Notes: generated by a model from the sequence alone, not told the origin. A stretch of 64,000 nt of DNA from Silanimonas sp. (GCF_027531545.1 NZ_JAPZSC010000002.1:176968-240967), one strand, 5' to 3'. Positions 32,828 through 44,716 are shown, numbered from the stretch's first letter. Numbers and translations: made by a program.

Positions 32828-33528
32828 TGCCCCGCCATTCCCGTTCGTCCCGTGCATCGGGCGCGCAATCCGGTTTCACGCTGCTCGAAGTGATGATCGC
32901 CGTGGTCATCCTCAGCGTCGGCCTGCTCGGCATGGCCCTGCTGCAGTCCACGTCGCTGCGCGCCGCGCAGACCACCAACGAGCGCAGCCAGGCCACGATG
33001 CTCGTCTACGAGATGATGGACATGGTCCGCACCAATCGCCGGCAGGCCAGCCAATACGGCCTGATCCGCGAGAACCTGTTCTTCGGTAACGGCCGCGATG
33101 GTTTCTGTGCCGTTGGTGCCGCAGCGCCGGGCCCGCGCGGGGGCGCCCACCCGACCCCCGCGGTCGGGGCCGCCCCCCGCCCCCCCCCCAACCCCCGCCT
33201 GCGCCGCCACACCGTTTGGTTGGGGCCCGGCCGGGTTGGTTTGTGGGCGTGTGTCCCCGCCCCGCCCCCCCCGCGGGGGCCCCCCGACCGGAGCGACTGG
33301 GTCTGCGCCGTCCGCCGCGCCATCCCCGACGCCCGTGGTCGCGTGACGGTCACCGGTGCGGTGGTCCCTGTTGGCCCCGGCGCCGCCACGCCGGCAACCA
33401 TCGAAGTCCGCCTCGAGTGGTGCGATCCGCGCGGCGGCGCCATGAGCGGTACGCCGGAATTCGCCCCGCTCTTCACCGTGGGTTGCACCGGCACCACCAA
33501 TGTCATCGTCGCCCGCAGCGGCCTGTGA
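32827..33528 (+). CDS. pilV: type IV pilus modification protein PilV (with anomalous insert)
   Basis: A 233-residue prepilin whose ATG overlaps the fimT stop as TGATG. The leader ends SG before FTLLEVMIAVVILSVGLLGMALLQ, and the PilV block QTTNERSQATMLVYEMMDMVRTNRRQA follows. The C-terminal part (DWVCAVRRAIPDARGRV..., then Cys-bearing strands) is also typical. Between about residues 95 and 155 the sequence becomes an almost pure Pro/Gly/Arg/Ala stretch encoded by C- and G-runs (33110-33295). This is unlike the family or the flanks. The frame stays open, but the segment may be an assembly error. Confidence 0.8.
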   Translation: MPRHSRSSRASGAQSGFTLLEVMIAVVILSVGLLGMALLQSTSLRAAQTTNERSQATMLVYEMMDMVRTNRRQASQYGLIRENLFFGNGRDGFCAVGAAAPGPRGGAHPTPAVGAAPRPPPNPRLRRHTVWLGPGRVGLWACVPAPPPPRGPPDRSDWVCAVRRAIPDARGRVTVTGAVVPVGPGAATPATIEVRLEWCDPRGGAMSGTPEFAPLFTVGCTGTTNVIVARSGL

Positions 33529-33538
33529 GGACGAAGGA

Positions 33539-34759
33539 ATGAATCTCCGCCACACCCAGTCGGGCGTCACCCTCGTCGAGTTGATGATTGCCGTCGCGCT
33601 GTCGGCTTTCCTGCTACTCGGACTGATCCAGGTCTTCGGCGCCTCGCGGCTGGCCTACCAGACCACGACGGGCCTCGCCCGTGTACAGGAAGGCAGCCGC
33701 TTCGCCACCGATTTCCTGCAGCGCGACATCCGCATGGCCGGCCACATGGGCTGCTCGAACGATCGTGCGCGCAACGCCCGCCAGCCCAACGCCTTCATCG
33801 ACAGCTTCTTCCTGTCCAATGCCAATCGCGATGTCGGCAATTACGCGGTGGCACCGTTCCCGCTCCGGTTCGATGTGCCGATCCAGGGCTATGAGGCGGC
33901 TGGCACAGGACGCGGCGGTGCCGTGAACGTGTCGGCGCCGACCGGCGGCTGGACCCCGGCGCTGGATCCGTCGCTCACCGGTGGCAGTGGCCTGAGTCCG
34001 GCGCCGCGTCCGGGCTCCGATATCCTGGTGCTTCGAATTTTCACTGGCGACGGCGCGCCCTTGGCCGTCGGCATCCAGCCGGCCATTTCGCAGCCGGGTT
34101 CGGTGTCCATTGCACCCGCGAGCAACGCGTTGATCGAGGCGGGGCGCTACTACGGGCTCGCGTCCTGCGACCGGGCGGCGATATTGCAGGCGAGGTCGAC
34201 AGCGGCCGGCGGCGTGTTCTCCGTCGCTGTCGGGGGTAGCAACCTCGCGACCGGCTTCAATACCTCGCAGGGGGGCGACGGGCCTCCGGTTTCCGACTTC
34301 ACCGCCAATACCACGCAGGTGTTCCGTGCCGATGCGTTCGTCTACTACGTGGGCCTGCGTGGTGCGGATGGCATGCCCTCGCTGTTCCGCGCGCGCTTCG
34401 CCAATGGGGCTTGGGGCGCGAGCGAGGAGCTGGTCGAGGGCGTCGACACCCTGCAGTTGATGTATGGCCGCGACACCGACGGCAATGGCTCTGTCGAAGG
34501 CTATGTGCGTGCCGACGAAGTGGTCGCCGGCGTCACCGCCTACAACGACATCGCCAATCGCTGGCGCCAGGTTGCGAGCGTCGAACTGGGTCTCGTGTTG
34601 CGCAGCCCGGAGCGTGCCGGCACGCCCGATCGGGACGTGGGCACGAACGGTGCCGTGCAGGTCATCGGCGTGACCGTGAATAGCAGCCCGAATGAAGCCA
34701 TCCTTCGGCGCCCCTACGAAACCACGATCGCCCTGCGCAATCGACTTTTCGGTAACTGA
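33539..34759 (+). CDS. pilW: type IV pilus minor pilin PilW
   Basis: A 406-residue minor pilin. The prepilin cleavage site is SG before VTLVELMIAVALSAFLLLGLIQVF, followed by the PilW hallmark LARVQEGSRFATDFLQRDIRMAGHMGC near residues 45-70. The long beta-rich C-terminal region ends PYETTIALRNRLFGN, a typical PilW ending. It starts 10 bases after pilV and ends three bases before pilX. PilW works with PilX, PilV, FimU/FimT and PilY1 in the pilus tip complex. Confidence 0.9.
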   Translation: MNLRHTQSGVTLVELMIAVALSAFLLLGLIQVFGASRLAYQTTTGLARVQEGSRFATDFLQRDIRMAGHMGCSNDRARNARQPNAFIDSFFLSNANRDVGNYAVAPFPLRFDVPIQGYEAAGTGRGGAVNVSAPTGGWTPALDPSLTGGSGLSPAPRPGSDILVLRIFTGDGAPLAVGIQPAISQPGSVSIAPASNALIEAGRYYGLASCDRAAILQARSTAAGGVFSVAVGGSNLATGFNTSQGGDGPPVSDFTANTTQVFRADAFVYYVGLRGADGMPSLFRARFANGAWGASEELVEGVDTLQLMYGRDTDGNGSVEGYVRADEVVAGVTAYNDIANRWRQVASVELGLVLRSPERAGTPDRDVGTNGAVQVIGVTVNSSPNEAILRRPYETTIALRNRLFGN

Positions 34760-34762
34760 GAC

Positions 34763-35281
34763 ATGACCCGACCGACCATCCCCTCATTCGCCAGGGCGAC
34801 AATCCAGCGCGGTGCCGCGCTGTACGTCGCGATGATCATGTTGCTCTTGCTCACGCTGATCGGCGTGGCGGCCATGCAGGTCGCCTCGCTTCAGCAACGC
34901 ATGGCGACCAACTTCAATGACTTCTCTTTGGCTTTCCAGCGGGCCGAAGGTGTGTTGCGGCAGGGCGAGTTCGAGCTGCAGCGCTCCTTCGACACCGGGG
35001 TCCTGCGTGCCGAGACGTACTGCCTCGGCGACGCCACGAACTGGGCGAATACCATCGAGCCTGAAGCCGTCCCGGCCGCCGAAGTGCGCAAGATTTACGG
35101 CGGCGCATGCCCCGGGGCACGCCCCATCGATCCCACCGCCGAGGGCGGTGTGCCGGCTCCTGGCGAACTCGATTACCAGCTGATCGCCGCGGCCGCGGAT
35201 CGTGATCCCACCGCCTTCCCCACATCGGTCGTCGTGATCGAGACCGTTTACGTCGTTCCCCCGCAAGCGAGGACGCCATGA
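34763..35281 (+). CDS. pilX: type IV pilus assembly protein PilX
   Basis: A 172-residue minor pilin. PilX proteins begin QRGAALYVAMIMLLLLTLIG rather than with the GFTLIE motif; the same form is seen here, without the +5 Glu. The block QRMATNFNDFSLAFQRAEGVL follows, typical of PilX. The C-terminus carries two Cys and ends in a VIETVYVVP strand. The stop overlaps pilY1 (ATGA). Family fit is good. Confidence 0.85.
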   Translation: MTRPTIPSFARATIQRGAALYVAMIMLLLLTLIGVAAMQVASLQQRMATNFNDFSLAFQRAEGVLRQGEFELQRSFDTGVLRAETYCLGDATNWANTIEPEAVPAAEVRKIYGGACPGARPIDPTAEGGVPAPGELDYQLIAAAADRDPTAFPTSVVVIETVYVVPPQARTP

Positions 35282-38200
35282 GCATCGCCGCCCGTACCCC
35301 CACGCTGATCGCCACGGCGCTGCTGACGCTGTCGGCCGGTTTTTCCTCGCCCGCGAATGCCCAAGCGGCCGCTCTCTCGATCTCGCAGGAGCCGCTGTAC
35401 ATCACCAACCGCATCAAGCCGGCCTTCATCATGGCCATCGACGATTCGGGTTCGATGCAGTGGGAGGCCCTGTTTCCCACGCAGGACGGTCGCGCGACGT
35501 GGAATGGCGCCCAGAATTCCTTCTACCACCCGACGGAGCTGGCGCCGAACGGTCAGCCGCGGCCCTACCGCAATACGGAGACCGGCAACGGAAACGGGCA
35601 AAGCGACTTCCTTGAACTGTTCCCGTTCACCGGTCGAGGCACGCCTCGCCAGACCTTCCCCCCGCTGCCGAATTTCGGCTTCGCACGATCCCACGAATTC
35701 AATCCCGCCGCCTTCAACCCCTACAACGTCTATGAGCCTTGGGCGAAGGCGGACCGCTCGCTCTGGCCCAACGCGACCCGAACGGCGGCCCTCGTCGACC
35801 CCCGGAACGCCGGAGGCGTCGCTTTCGATGTGACGGCGGATCGTCAGCTCGACAACAACACGGAATGGCTCTTCGACTTCCGAGTGGGCATGCGCATTCC
35901 GGCGGGCACGGTGTATTCCCGAAACGCGGGCAACAACTGCAACTTTGGTGGCACCCAGATCGGAACCACGGGCTGGTGGACCGTCGATGCCAACACGACG
36001 GTAACTGTCAGCTGCCGCTCTGGCGTGCGCTACTACCCGGCCACCTTCTACCTGACGTCGCCAACCTTCCCCGGGTACACCGCGACTCCGCTCCAGATCG
36101 TCAATCCGGTCGGCGGTCCGCCCAACACCACGCTCTACCGCTATGAGATCCGGCCCGGCAACATGACGGCTGAGGCGTACGAGGCGGCGATCCAGAACTT
36201 CGCGAACTACTTCTCGTACTACCGAAATCGCAACCTGTCGATCATCGCGGCCGTCACCAAGGCCTTTGTCGATATCGACTTCATGCGCGTCGGCGCGTTC
36301 ACGATCAACAACCGCAACACCGTGACCATGTACGACATGGGCGTGCAGGCGGACCGGAACGCGTTCTACACGCTTGTCACGGCCTTCAACGGCAACAGCG
36401 GCACGCCCAACCGCTTCGCCGTCGACCACTTGGGCAACCAGTTCCGCCGCACCGGGGCGGGGGCGCCGGTGCAGCTCGCCTGCCAGATGAACGCGGGCAT
36501 GCTGTTCACCGACGGCTATTCGAACGGCGGCGGCCCGACCGTCGGCATCGGCAACCTCGACGGCGGCCTGGGGCCCCCGTTCGCCGATACGTTCGACAAC
36601 AAGAAGGGCGACATCGTCGCGCGGCACTACATGCAGAACATCCGTTCGGACCTTCCGGCTGGGCTTGTGCGTGTTCCTCCGGCTTGCGCCACGGCCAATC
36701 CGGATCCGCGTCTGGATTGCCGTACCGATCCGCACATGAACTTCTACGGCGTGACGCTTGGCGCCATCGGCACGGTCTACGGCGTCAATGCCGCGGCCAC
36801 TGCCGATCCGTATGCGAATCCGCCAGCATGGCCGGGTCGCTGCGACGACTGCCTCCAGGCCGTCGATGAATTGTGGCAGGCAACGCTGATCGGACGTGGC
36901 CGCTACATCAACGCGACGTCGCCCCAGGCCATCTCGCAGGCCATGAACGACGTCGTCAACGCGGTGCTGGATTCGACCCAGCCCGTGGGCACCCCGCCGG
37001 TGGCGGGGGCCCGTGTCGGTACCGATTCGGCGACCTACCAGACGGGTTTCGCCGTCCGTAACAATGCGCGCGATTGGGTGGGTAGCCTGCAGGCGTTCCG
37101 CATCAATGCGGACGGCTCGATCGGCACCCAGCTGTGGAGCGCAGAACCGCTCCTGCCATCGGCAAGCTCGCGCAACATCCTCGCCATGCGCACCCCGGGG
37201 CCGACGGCCACGCGGAGCGTGGTGCCCTTCCTGGCGACCAACTTCGGAACGACCGAATCCGAGCGTGCCACAGCGATCGGCGTCAGCCTCTCTTCGTTCA
37301 CGGCGAACTACACCGCCGGCTCGACGATGACGGATGCGTTCAACTACCTGCGCGGCGACCAGTCGCGCGAGCAGACGAACACGGTCCCCCTGGGCTTCCG
37401 GTCGCGGTCGGGCCGTCTGGGTGACATCGTCAATTCGTCGGCGGAAGTCGAGACCAAGCGCAGTTTCTACCCGGCTTTTGACGCGCTGCCCGGTGCCGAG
37501 GGGTCCGCGTATCGAGCCTACCGGGAGACCAAGCTGGCTTCGTTCACCAACTCCGTTTACGTCGGCGCGAATGCCGGCATGTTGCATGCGTTCAATGCCG
37601 ACACCGGTGCCGAGCTCTTCTCGTACATCCCCAATGGCGCCATCGGCCAGATGGGCCTGCTGCTGGCTCGCAACTACCAGCATCGTTACTTCGTCGACGG
37701 CCAGATCAACGTCACGGATGCCGTGATCAATGGCAACTGGGGCACGGTGCTGCTCGGCAACATGGGTCGTGGTGGCCGCTCGGTCTTCGCTATCAACGTC
37801 ACCGACCCGACATCTGTCGATGCCGGCAAAGTGATGTGGGAGCTTCCGACGGACGACAACGACCTTGGTCTGGGCCTTGGTCGCGTCGAGGTGATGTATG
37901 GCGAGGATGGTGCTTGGTATGCGGTGTTTGGCAATGGGCTTAACAGCACCAACGCCAACCCGGTGCTGTACCTCGTGAATCTGTCCACGGGCGTGGTCAC
38001 CCGCCGTATCACCGCCGATGACGGTGGCAACCTCACCAATGGCCTCACGCGAATCGCCTTGGCGGATGTGAACGGCAATGGTCGCGTGGATGCCGTCTAC
38101 GGCGGCGACTTCCAGGGCAACCTTTGGAAGTTCGACCTTTCGTCGACGTCGAACAGCAGCTGGGGCGTGGGCTTGGCCGGCAATCCCTTGGCCCGTGCGC

Positions 38201-39039
38201 GCGATATCAATGGAGATCCGCAGCCCATCACGGGCGGCGTCACCGTGGCTCGCGGCCCGTCGGGCGGCGTGATGGTCAGCTTCGGCACCGGCCGCTACCT
38301 TACGGATACGGACGCGGTGGCCGGTGGTACCCAGCAGTTGCATTCGTTCTACGGCGTATGGGACCGCGGTACCGTCAGCGGCATCACCCGCGACTCGCTG
38401 CGGCAGCAGCAGATCCTCACCCAGTTCGGCACCGGCAGTAACCTCGGGCGGACACTCACGAACAACCGGGTGGACTACGCGACCCAGAATGGCTGGTACC
38501 TCGACCTGCGCGTGGGCAGCACGACGCCGAACGGCGAGCGGATGATCGGTGATCCGCGCGTCATCGGGCAGACGATCACCATCCCGACCTCCGAACCGTC
38601 CGGCGACACGCAGTGCGCCCCCGGCCTTCGCAGCTGGGGCTATCGCCTCGACCTCTTCTCCGGTGGCCCCGTGCTGAATCGCATGGAGCGTCCGGGGGGC
38701 AATGCGGTCTGTCCGACGACGGGTTGCGGTGGCTTGCTCGTTCAGGCCAGCGGTGCCCCGGTGACGGGCAGCTCCGTGGTCCAGCCGCAGCGGCCCTGCC
38801 GTCGTGGTATCGATCCGGAGTGCCCGGCGATCGCCGATCCCGCGGTCATTGCGGCGACGTGCGGCAGCCCGAATCCGGCGGACGGCACGTTCAACCCTGA
38901 CTACGACACCTGTGTCGACACCGCGACGGCGGGCGGCAACGAGGCACTGGTGTGCTCGATCAGCAACCCGATCGGCACCCAGGATTTCGGCGGCGAGCCG
39001 CAGGTTTGCGGTCGCCAGTCCTGGCGACAGGTCCGCTGA
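35278..39039 (+). CDS. pilY1: PilY1/PilC-type pilus tip adhesin
   Basis: A 1253-residue secreted protein. After a signal peptide (about residues 1-29, ending NAQA) there is a von Willebrand A-like segment with a metal-site motif DDSGS at 55-59. A long central region follows, then a C-terminal beta-propeller. The propeller contains DVNGNGRVD at 930-938, the EF-hand-like calcium site seen in Pseudomonas PilY1, and the YGGDFQGNLWKFDL block. PilY1 sits at the pilus tip, controls extension and retraction and is involved in adhesion and surface sensing. It overlaps pilX by four bases. Confidence 0.93.
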   Translation: MSIAARTPTLIATALLTLSAGFSSPANAQAAALSISQEPLYITNRIKPAFIMAIDDSGSMQWEALFPTQDGRATWNGAQNSFYHPTELAPNGQPRPYRNTETGNGNGQSDFLELFPFTGRGTPRQTFPPLPNFGFARSHEFNPAAFNPYNVYEPWAKADRSLWPNATRTAALVDPRNAGGVAFDVTADRQLDNNTEWLFDFRVGMRIPAGTVYSRNAGNNCNFGGTQIGTTGWWTVDANTTVTVSCRSGVRYYPATFYLTSPTFPGYTATPLQIVNPVGGPPNTTLYRYEIRPGNMTAEAYEAAIQNFANYFSYYRNRNLSIIAAVTKAFVDIDFMRVGAFTINNRNTVTMYDMGVQADRNAFYTLVTAFNGNSGTPNRFAVDHLGNQFRRTGAGAPVQLACQMNAGMLFTDGYSNGGGPTVGIGNLDGGLGPPFADTFDNKKGDIVARHYMQNIRSDLPAGLVRVPPACATANPDPRLDCRTDPHMNFYGVTLGAIGTVYGVNAAATADPYANPPAWPGRCDDCLQAVDELWQATLIGRGRYINATSPQAISQAMNDVVNAVLDSTQPVGTPPVAGARVGTDSATYQTGFAVRNNARDWVGSLQAFRINADGSIGTQLWSAEPLLPSASSRNILAMRTPGPTATRSVVPFLATNFGTTESERATAIGVSLSSFTANYTAGSTMTDAFNYLRGDQSREQTNTVPLGFRSRSGRLGDIVNSSAEVETKRSFYPAFDALPGAEGSAYRAYRETKLASFTNSVYVGANAGMLHAFNADTGAELFSYIPNGAIGQMGLLLARNYQHRYFVDGQINVTDAVINGNWGTVLLGNMGRGGRSVFAINVTDPTSVDAGKVMWELPTDDNDLGLGLGRVEVMYGEDGAWYAVFGNGLNSTNANPVLYLVNLSTGVVTRRITADDGGNLTNGLTRIALADVNGNGRVDAVYGGDFQGNLWKFDLSSTSNSSWGVGLAGNPLARARDINGDPQPITGGVTVARGPSGGVMVSFGTGRYLTDTDAVAGGTQQLHSFYGVWDRGTVSGITRDSLRQQQILTQFGTGSNLGRTLTNNRVDYATQNGWYLDLRVGSTTPNGERMIGDPRVIGQTITIPTSEPSGDTQCAPGLRSWGYRLDLFSGGPVLNRMERPGGNAVCPTTGCGGLLVQASGAPVTGSSVVQPQRPCRRGIDPECPAIADPAVIAATCGSPNPADGTFNPDYDTCVDTATAGGNEALVCSISNPIGTQDFGGEPQVCGRQSWRQVR

Positions 39040-39108
39040 CGGCCGTTATCCACCAACCTACAGACTCGGGGCGGTTTTTCCGCCCCTTACCGCAGCAACG
39101 AGGGCGTC

Positions 39109-39519
39109 ATGAGCGTGCGCAAGGAAACCGGCTTCACCCTGATCGAACTGATGATCGTTGTGACGGTCATCGCCATCCTCGCCGCCGTGGCCTATCCGTC
39201 GTATCAGGCACAGGTGAGGAAAGGCAGGATGGGACAAGCTCAGGCTGATCTGCTTGAGCTCTCGCAGTTCATGGAGCGTTGCTTCGCCTCGAACAACAGC
39301 TACCAGGGTTGCGCGTTGCCATTCTCGACATCGCCGAGGAACGGTACGCCGTACTACCAGATCGAATTCAACCCGGCGACTACGCGCACGGAATTCAATC
39401 TGCGGGCCGTCCCCCAGACCGCTGGGGGCCAAGACAAGCAGAAATGCGGCACGCTCGAGTTGAATCAGTCGGGAGTGAAACGCTTCGGGGCGCTTGGTAC
39501 GCAAGCCGACTGCTGGTGA
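39109..39519 (+). CDS. pilE: type IV minor pilin PilE
   Basis: A 136-residue prepilin with the consensus leader SVRKETG before FTLIELMIVVTVIAILAAVAYPSYQAQ and the conserved +5 Glu. The C-terminal region has several Cys residues (ERCFASNNSYQGC and KCGT) and ends in DCW. In Xanthomonadales this gene closes the fimT-pilV-pilW-pilX-pilY1 operon. An intrinsic terminator follows 37 bases later. Confidence 0.9.
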   Translation: MSVRKETGFTLIELMIVVTVIAILAAVAYPSYQAQVRKGRMGQAQADLLELSQFMERCFASNNSYQGCALPFSTSPRNGTPYYQIEFNPATTRTEFNLRAVPQTAGGQDKQKCGTLELNQSGVKRFGALGTQADCW

Positions 39520-39556
39520 TCCCGCTCCGCCTTCTCTACTGATGCCACGCAGAAAC

Positions 39557-39589
39557 AAAAAGCCCGCTTTCGCGGGCTTTTTGTTTACA
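39557..39589 (+). terminator. intrinsic terminator after pilE
   Basis: A near-perfect hairpin with arms AAAAAGCCCGC and GCGGGCTTTTT and a four-base loop (TTTC), followed by TTGTTTAC. It ends the pilus operon and, being symmetric with an A-run on the other side, could also act on the minus-strand transcript after tRNA-Asn. Confidence 0.85.
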
Positions 39590-39594
39590 TGTTT

Positions 39595-39671
39595 TGGCGC
39601 CCGAAGTTGGACTCGAACCAACGACCCCCTGATTAACAGTCAAGTGCTCTAACCGGCTGAGCTATTCGGGC
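39595..39671 (-). tRNA. tRNA-Asn (anticodon GUU)
   Basis: On the minus strand a 77-base tRNA with acceptor arms GCCCGAA/TTCGGGC, discriminator G, an encoded CCA end, and the T-loop GTTCGAGTC. The anticodon loop CTGTTAA gives anticodon GUU (39635-39637 on the plus strand). It is encoded between the pilus operon and the second fimT-like gene. Confidence 0.95.
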
Positions 39672-39680
39672 AGGGCGCGT

Positions 39681-39709
39681 ATTCTCGTTTCCCGGGCCGG
39701 GGACGTCAA
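39681..39709 (-). promoter_or_regulatory. candidate promoter for tRNA-Asn
   Basis: On the minus strand TTGACG (39709-39704) is 17 bases upstream of GAGAAT (39686-39681), about 10 bases before the tRNA. The -10 is imperfect. Confidence 0.5.
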
Positions 39710-39723
39710 GCCCCAGCTGTCTT

Positions 39724-40257
39724 TCAGTCCGTCCCGCAGGCGGGGGTATCGCGCCCCGCGGGTGCGGTACGCGTCCGCCCGCCGGTGTTGATTACCAGCA
39801 GCCGCAAGGCGTCCAGCGATTTGGCGCAGATGCGCAGGGTCGTGTTGCTGCCGGCGGAGCGCCCGTCCGGGCGGAAGCCGATGACCGGGCGGTTCGCGCT
39901 GCCGACCATGTGCAGGCCGTTGAAGTCCTTTTCCTGCTGCACGCGAAGCACTTTTTCGCCGGGGGAAAGGTCGCGGTCGTAGTTCCGGTCCTCGAAGGTC
40001 ATCGCGCCCGCCGACCAAGCGCCCCAGTCGAGGCAACGCGCGAAGTCTCGGGTTCGGCAGATGACGACCTGCTTCCGGCGGAATACCGCTTCGCTGCGGG
40101 CGAAGGCCAGTTCGGTCTGGAAGCGGTCGGCGACCGTCCGCGCCTTGGTCCGTTCGATCACGCCTTGGAAGGCGGGAATCGCCAGCCCGGCGAGCACGCC
40201 GATCAGGGCGACGCCGATGAGCAGTTCGGGGAGAGTGAGGCCTTGCTGTGCGCGCAT
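39724..40257 (-). CDS. second GspH/FimT-family minor pilin
   Basis: A 177-residue prepilin-like protein. The leader MRAQQG precedes [24 protein letters not shown], keeping the +5 Glu. The block [24 protein letters not shown] is typical of GspH/FimT proteins, and two later Cys residues are present (ARCLDW and the C-terminal region). It is separate from the pilus operon, on the opposite strand, beyond a terminator and a tRNA. It could be an alternative priming pilin or belong to DNA uptake. Start ATG 40257 gives the prepilin leader. Confidence 0.82.
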   Translation of the reverse strand: MRAQQGLTLPELLIGVALIGVLAGLAIPAFQGVIERTKARTVADRFQTELAFARSEAVFRRKQVVICRTRDFARCLDWGAWSAGAMTFEDRNYDRDLSPGEKVLRVQQEKDFNGLHMVGSANRPVIGFRPDGRSAGSNTTLRICAKSLDALRLLVINTGGRTRTAPAGRDTPACGTD

Positions 40258-40391
40258 CGGGACGTCCTTGTGGTCCGTGGGGGGAATGCGAAGAGGGCGA
40301 GGCCATCCTCCCCGGGGCGAGCCCTCCGGGCTGTCATCCGCGGGACTCGGGTGCTGTAGGAATTCCACGCGGTCTGCTCGTACGCGGCACC

Positions 40392-40397
40392 TATACT
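40392..40397 (+). promoter_or_regulatory. candidate -10 box for uvrB
   Basis: TATACT lies 28 bases before the uvrB ATG. No convincing -35 or E. coli-type LexA operator was found upstream, so SOS control is not supported here. Confidence 0.4.
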
Positions 40398-40424
40398 GGC
40401 GTGTTGCCCAATCCGCCCCCGCCG

Positions 40425-42461
<2,037 letters not shown>

Positions 42462-42490
42462 GCCCTCGCGCCGGCCGGGCCTCCACGGGC

Positions 42491-42519
42491 TTGCCCGGCT
42501 GCGCCGCCCCCGGTATAGT
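42491..42519 (+). promoter_or_regulatory. sigma-70 promoter for tRNA-Val
   Basis: TTGCCC and TATAGT are spaced by exactly 17 bases, 33 bases before the tRNA. The same layout appears before tRNA-Pro in this window. Confidence 0.75.
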
Positions 42520-42552
42520 GCGCGACTCGGCGGAGCCCTCGGGTTCCTGCTC

Positions 42553-42627
42553 GGGCGGTTAGCTCAGCGGTAGAGCACTACCTTGACATGGTAGGGGTCA
42601 CAGGTTCGAACCCTGTACCGCCCACCA
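42553..42627 (+). tRNA. tRNA-Val (anticodon GAC)
   Basis: A 75-base tRNA with acceptor arms GGGCGGT/ACCGCCC, encoded CCA, T-loop GTTCGAA and anticodon loop TTGACAT (anticodon GAC at 42585-42587). The D-loop AGCTCAGCGGTAGAGC is standard. Confidence 0.95.
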
Positions 42628-42726
42628 CAACATGTCGACCAGAGAGACGTAGTTCGAACGAACACGATCACCATGACGCGCAACGGAATCCATCGCTGAA
42701 TCCCGCGCAGTCCCTCTGGATCCTTG

Positions 42727-42757
42727 AAAGGGCGCCTGTGCGCCCTTTTTTCTTTTC
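42727..42757 (+). terminator. intrinsic terminator after tRNA-Val
   Basis: AAAGGGCGC and GCGCCCTTT arms around a CTGT loop, followed by a T-rich run (TTTCTTTTCC). It ends the tRNA transcript 30 bases before thrS. Confidence 0.85.
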
Positions 42758-42787
42758 CGATTCCCCGAATTCCGAGCCCCGCCGCCC

Positions 42788-44695
42788 ATGATCGCCATCA
42801 CGCTTCCCGACGGTTCGCAGCGCCAGTACGAGCCCGGCACCACGGTTGCCGACGTCGCCGCCAGCATCGGCGCAGGCCTCGCCAAGGCCACGCTGGCCGG
42901 CAAGGTCGACGGCAAGCTGGTTGATGCCAGTTTCCCGCTGCAGGCCGACGCCTCGCTGGAGATCGTCACCGAGAAGCACGCCGACGCCCTCGACGTGCTG
43001 CGCCACTCCACCGCCCACCTGCTGGCCCAGGCCGTGCAGCGCCTGTACCCCGGCGCGCAGGTCACGATCGGCCCGGTCATCGATAACGGCTTCTACTACG
43101 ACTTCGCCTACGAGCGTGCCTTCACCCCGGACGACCTGCCGAAGATCGAAGCCGAGATGGCGAAGGTCGTCGCCGAGCAGTTGCCCGTCGCGCGTTCGCT
43201 GAAGTCGCGCGACGAGGCCGTGGCCTTCTTCAAGGGCCTCGGCGAGCACTACAAGGCGGAGATCATCGAGTCGATCCCGGCCACCGAGGACCTCTCGCTC
43301 TACTCGCAGGGCGAGTTCACCGATCTCTGCCGCGGCCCGCACGTGCCGAACACCGGCAAGCTGCGCGCCTTCAAGCTGATGAAGGTCGCCGGCGCCTACT
43401 GGCGCGGTGATTCGAACAACCAGATGCTGAGCCGCATTTACGGCACGGCCTGGCTGAACGACAAGGACCTGAAGGCCTACCTGACCCAGCTCGAGGAGGC
43501 CGAGAAGCGCGACCACCGCAAGATCGGCAAGGCGCAGAGCCTCTTCCACGTGCAGGAGGAGGGCCCCGGCCTGGTCTTCTGGCACCCCAAGGGCTGGCGC
43601 CTGTGGCAGGTCGTCGAGCAGTACATGCGCCGCGTCTACCGCGATTCCGGCTACCAGGAAGTGCGCTGCCCGCAGGTGCTCGACGTGTCGCTGTGGAAGA
43701 AGTCCGGCCACTGGGACAACTACCAGAACAACATGTTCTTCACCGAGTCGGAGAAGCGCACCTACGCGCTGAAGCCGATGAACTGCCCGGGCCACGTGCA
43801 GGTCTTCAACCAGGGCCTGCACAGCTACCGCGATCTGCCGATCCGCTACGGCGAGTTCGGCGCCTGCCACCGCAACGAGCCCTCGGGCGCGCTGCACGGG
43901 ATCATGCGCGTGCGCGGCTTCACCCAGGACGACGGGCATATCTTCTGCACCGAAGACCAGATCGAGGCCGAGGTCACCGCCTTCCACCAGCAGGCCATGA
44001 AGGTCTACAGCGACTTCGGCTTCAGCGAGATCGCCATGAAGATCGCGCTGCGCCCGGAATCGCGCCTGGGCGACGACGCCACCTGGGACAAGGCTGAGAA
44101 CGCCCTCCGCGCCGCCCTGCGTGCTGCCGGGGTCGAGTGGGAGGAGTTGCCGGGCGAGGGCGCCTTCTATGGCCCGAAGATCGAGTACCACATGCGCGAT
44201 TCGATCGGCCGCGGCTGGCAGGTCGGCACCATGCAGGTCGACTTCATGATGCCGCAGCGCCTCGGCGCCGAGTACGTCGACGAGCACAGCGCCCGCCGGC
44301 ACCCGGTCATGCTGCACCGGGCGATCGTCGGCTCGATGGAGCGTTTCATCGGCATCCTGATCGAAAACCACGCCGGCGCCTTCCCCGCCTGGCTGGCGCC
44401 GATCCAGGCCGTCGTGATGAACATCACCGATGCGCAGGCCGATTACGTGGCCTATGTGCGGAAAACCCTTATGAATCAAGGCTTCCGGGTCGAATCCGAT
44501 TTGCGGAACGAAAAGATCGGCTATAAGATCCGCGAGCACACGCTGCAAAAGGTGCCGTACCTCCTGGTCGTGGGCGACCGCGAGAAGGAAACCGGCATGG
44601 TCGCGGTGCGTACCCGCGAAGGTGTCGACCTCGGGTCGATGCCGGTTGCGGAGTTCGCCGCGAAGCTGGCAGCTGAGAACGGTCCCGCCGCCTGA
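42788..44695 (+). CDS. thrS: threonine--tRNA ligase
   Basis: A 635-residue class II synthetase. It has an N-terminal TGS domain (residues 1-60), an editing domain with [16 protein letters not shown] (the HxxxH site) near 73, and a catalytic core with zinc-site Cys in MNCPGHVQ, motif 2 [22 protein letters not shown], and motif 3 [14 protein letters not shown]-terminal anticodon domain follows. It leads the thrS-infC-rpmI-rplT-pheS-pheT cluster. The start matches the family. Confidence 0.96.
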   Translation: MIAITLPDGSQRQYEPGTTVADVAASIGAGLAKATLAGKVDGKLVDASFPLQADASLEIVTEKHADALDVLRHSTAHLLAQAVQRLYPGAQVTIGPVIDNGFYYDFAYERAFTPDDLPKIEAEMAKVVAEQLPVARSLKSRDEAVAFFKGLGEHYKAEIIESIPATEDLSLYSQGEFTDLCRGPHVPNTGKLRAFKLMKVAGAYWRGDSNNQMLSRIYGTAWLNDKDLKAYLTQLEEAEKRDHRKIGKAQSLFHVQEEGPGLVFWHPKGWRLWQVVEQYMRRVYRDSGYQEVRCPQVLDVSLWKKSGHWDNYQNNMFFTESEKRTYALKPMNCPGHVQVFNQGLHSYRDLPIRYGEFGACHRNEPSGALHGIMRVRGFTQDDGHIFCTEDQIEAEVTAFHQQAMKVYSDFGFSEIAMKIALRPESRLGDDATWDKAENALRAALRAAGVEWEELPGEGAFYGPKIEYHMRDSIGRGWQVGTMQVDFMMPQRLGAEYVDEHSARRHPVMLHRAIVGSMERFIGILIENHAGAFPAWLAPIQAVVMNITDAQADYVAYVRKTLMNQGFRVESDLRNEKIGYKIREHTLQKVPYLLVVGDREKETGMVAVRTREGVDLGSMPVAEFAAKLAAENGPAA

Positions 44696-44716
44696 GCGTC
44701 GGGTTGAAGCACCCCT

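Noticed and set aside
39595..40257. tRNA-Asn as the attachment site of a mobile island carrying the pilus genes
   Set aside because: No integrase, no repeated tRNA 3' end and no composition change were found; the pilus genes are ordinary chromosomal ones.
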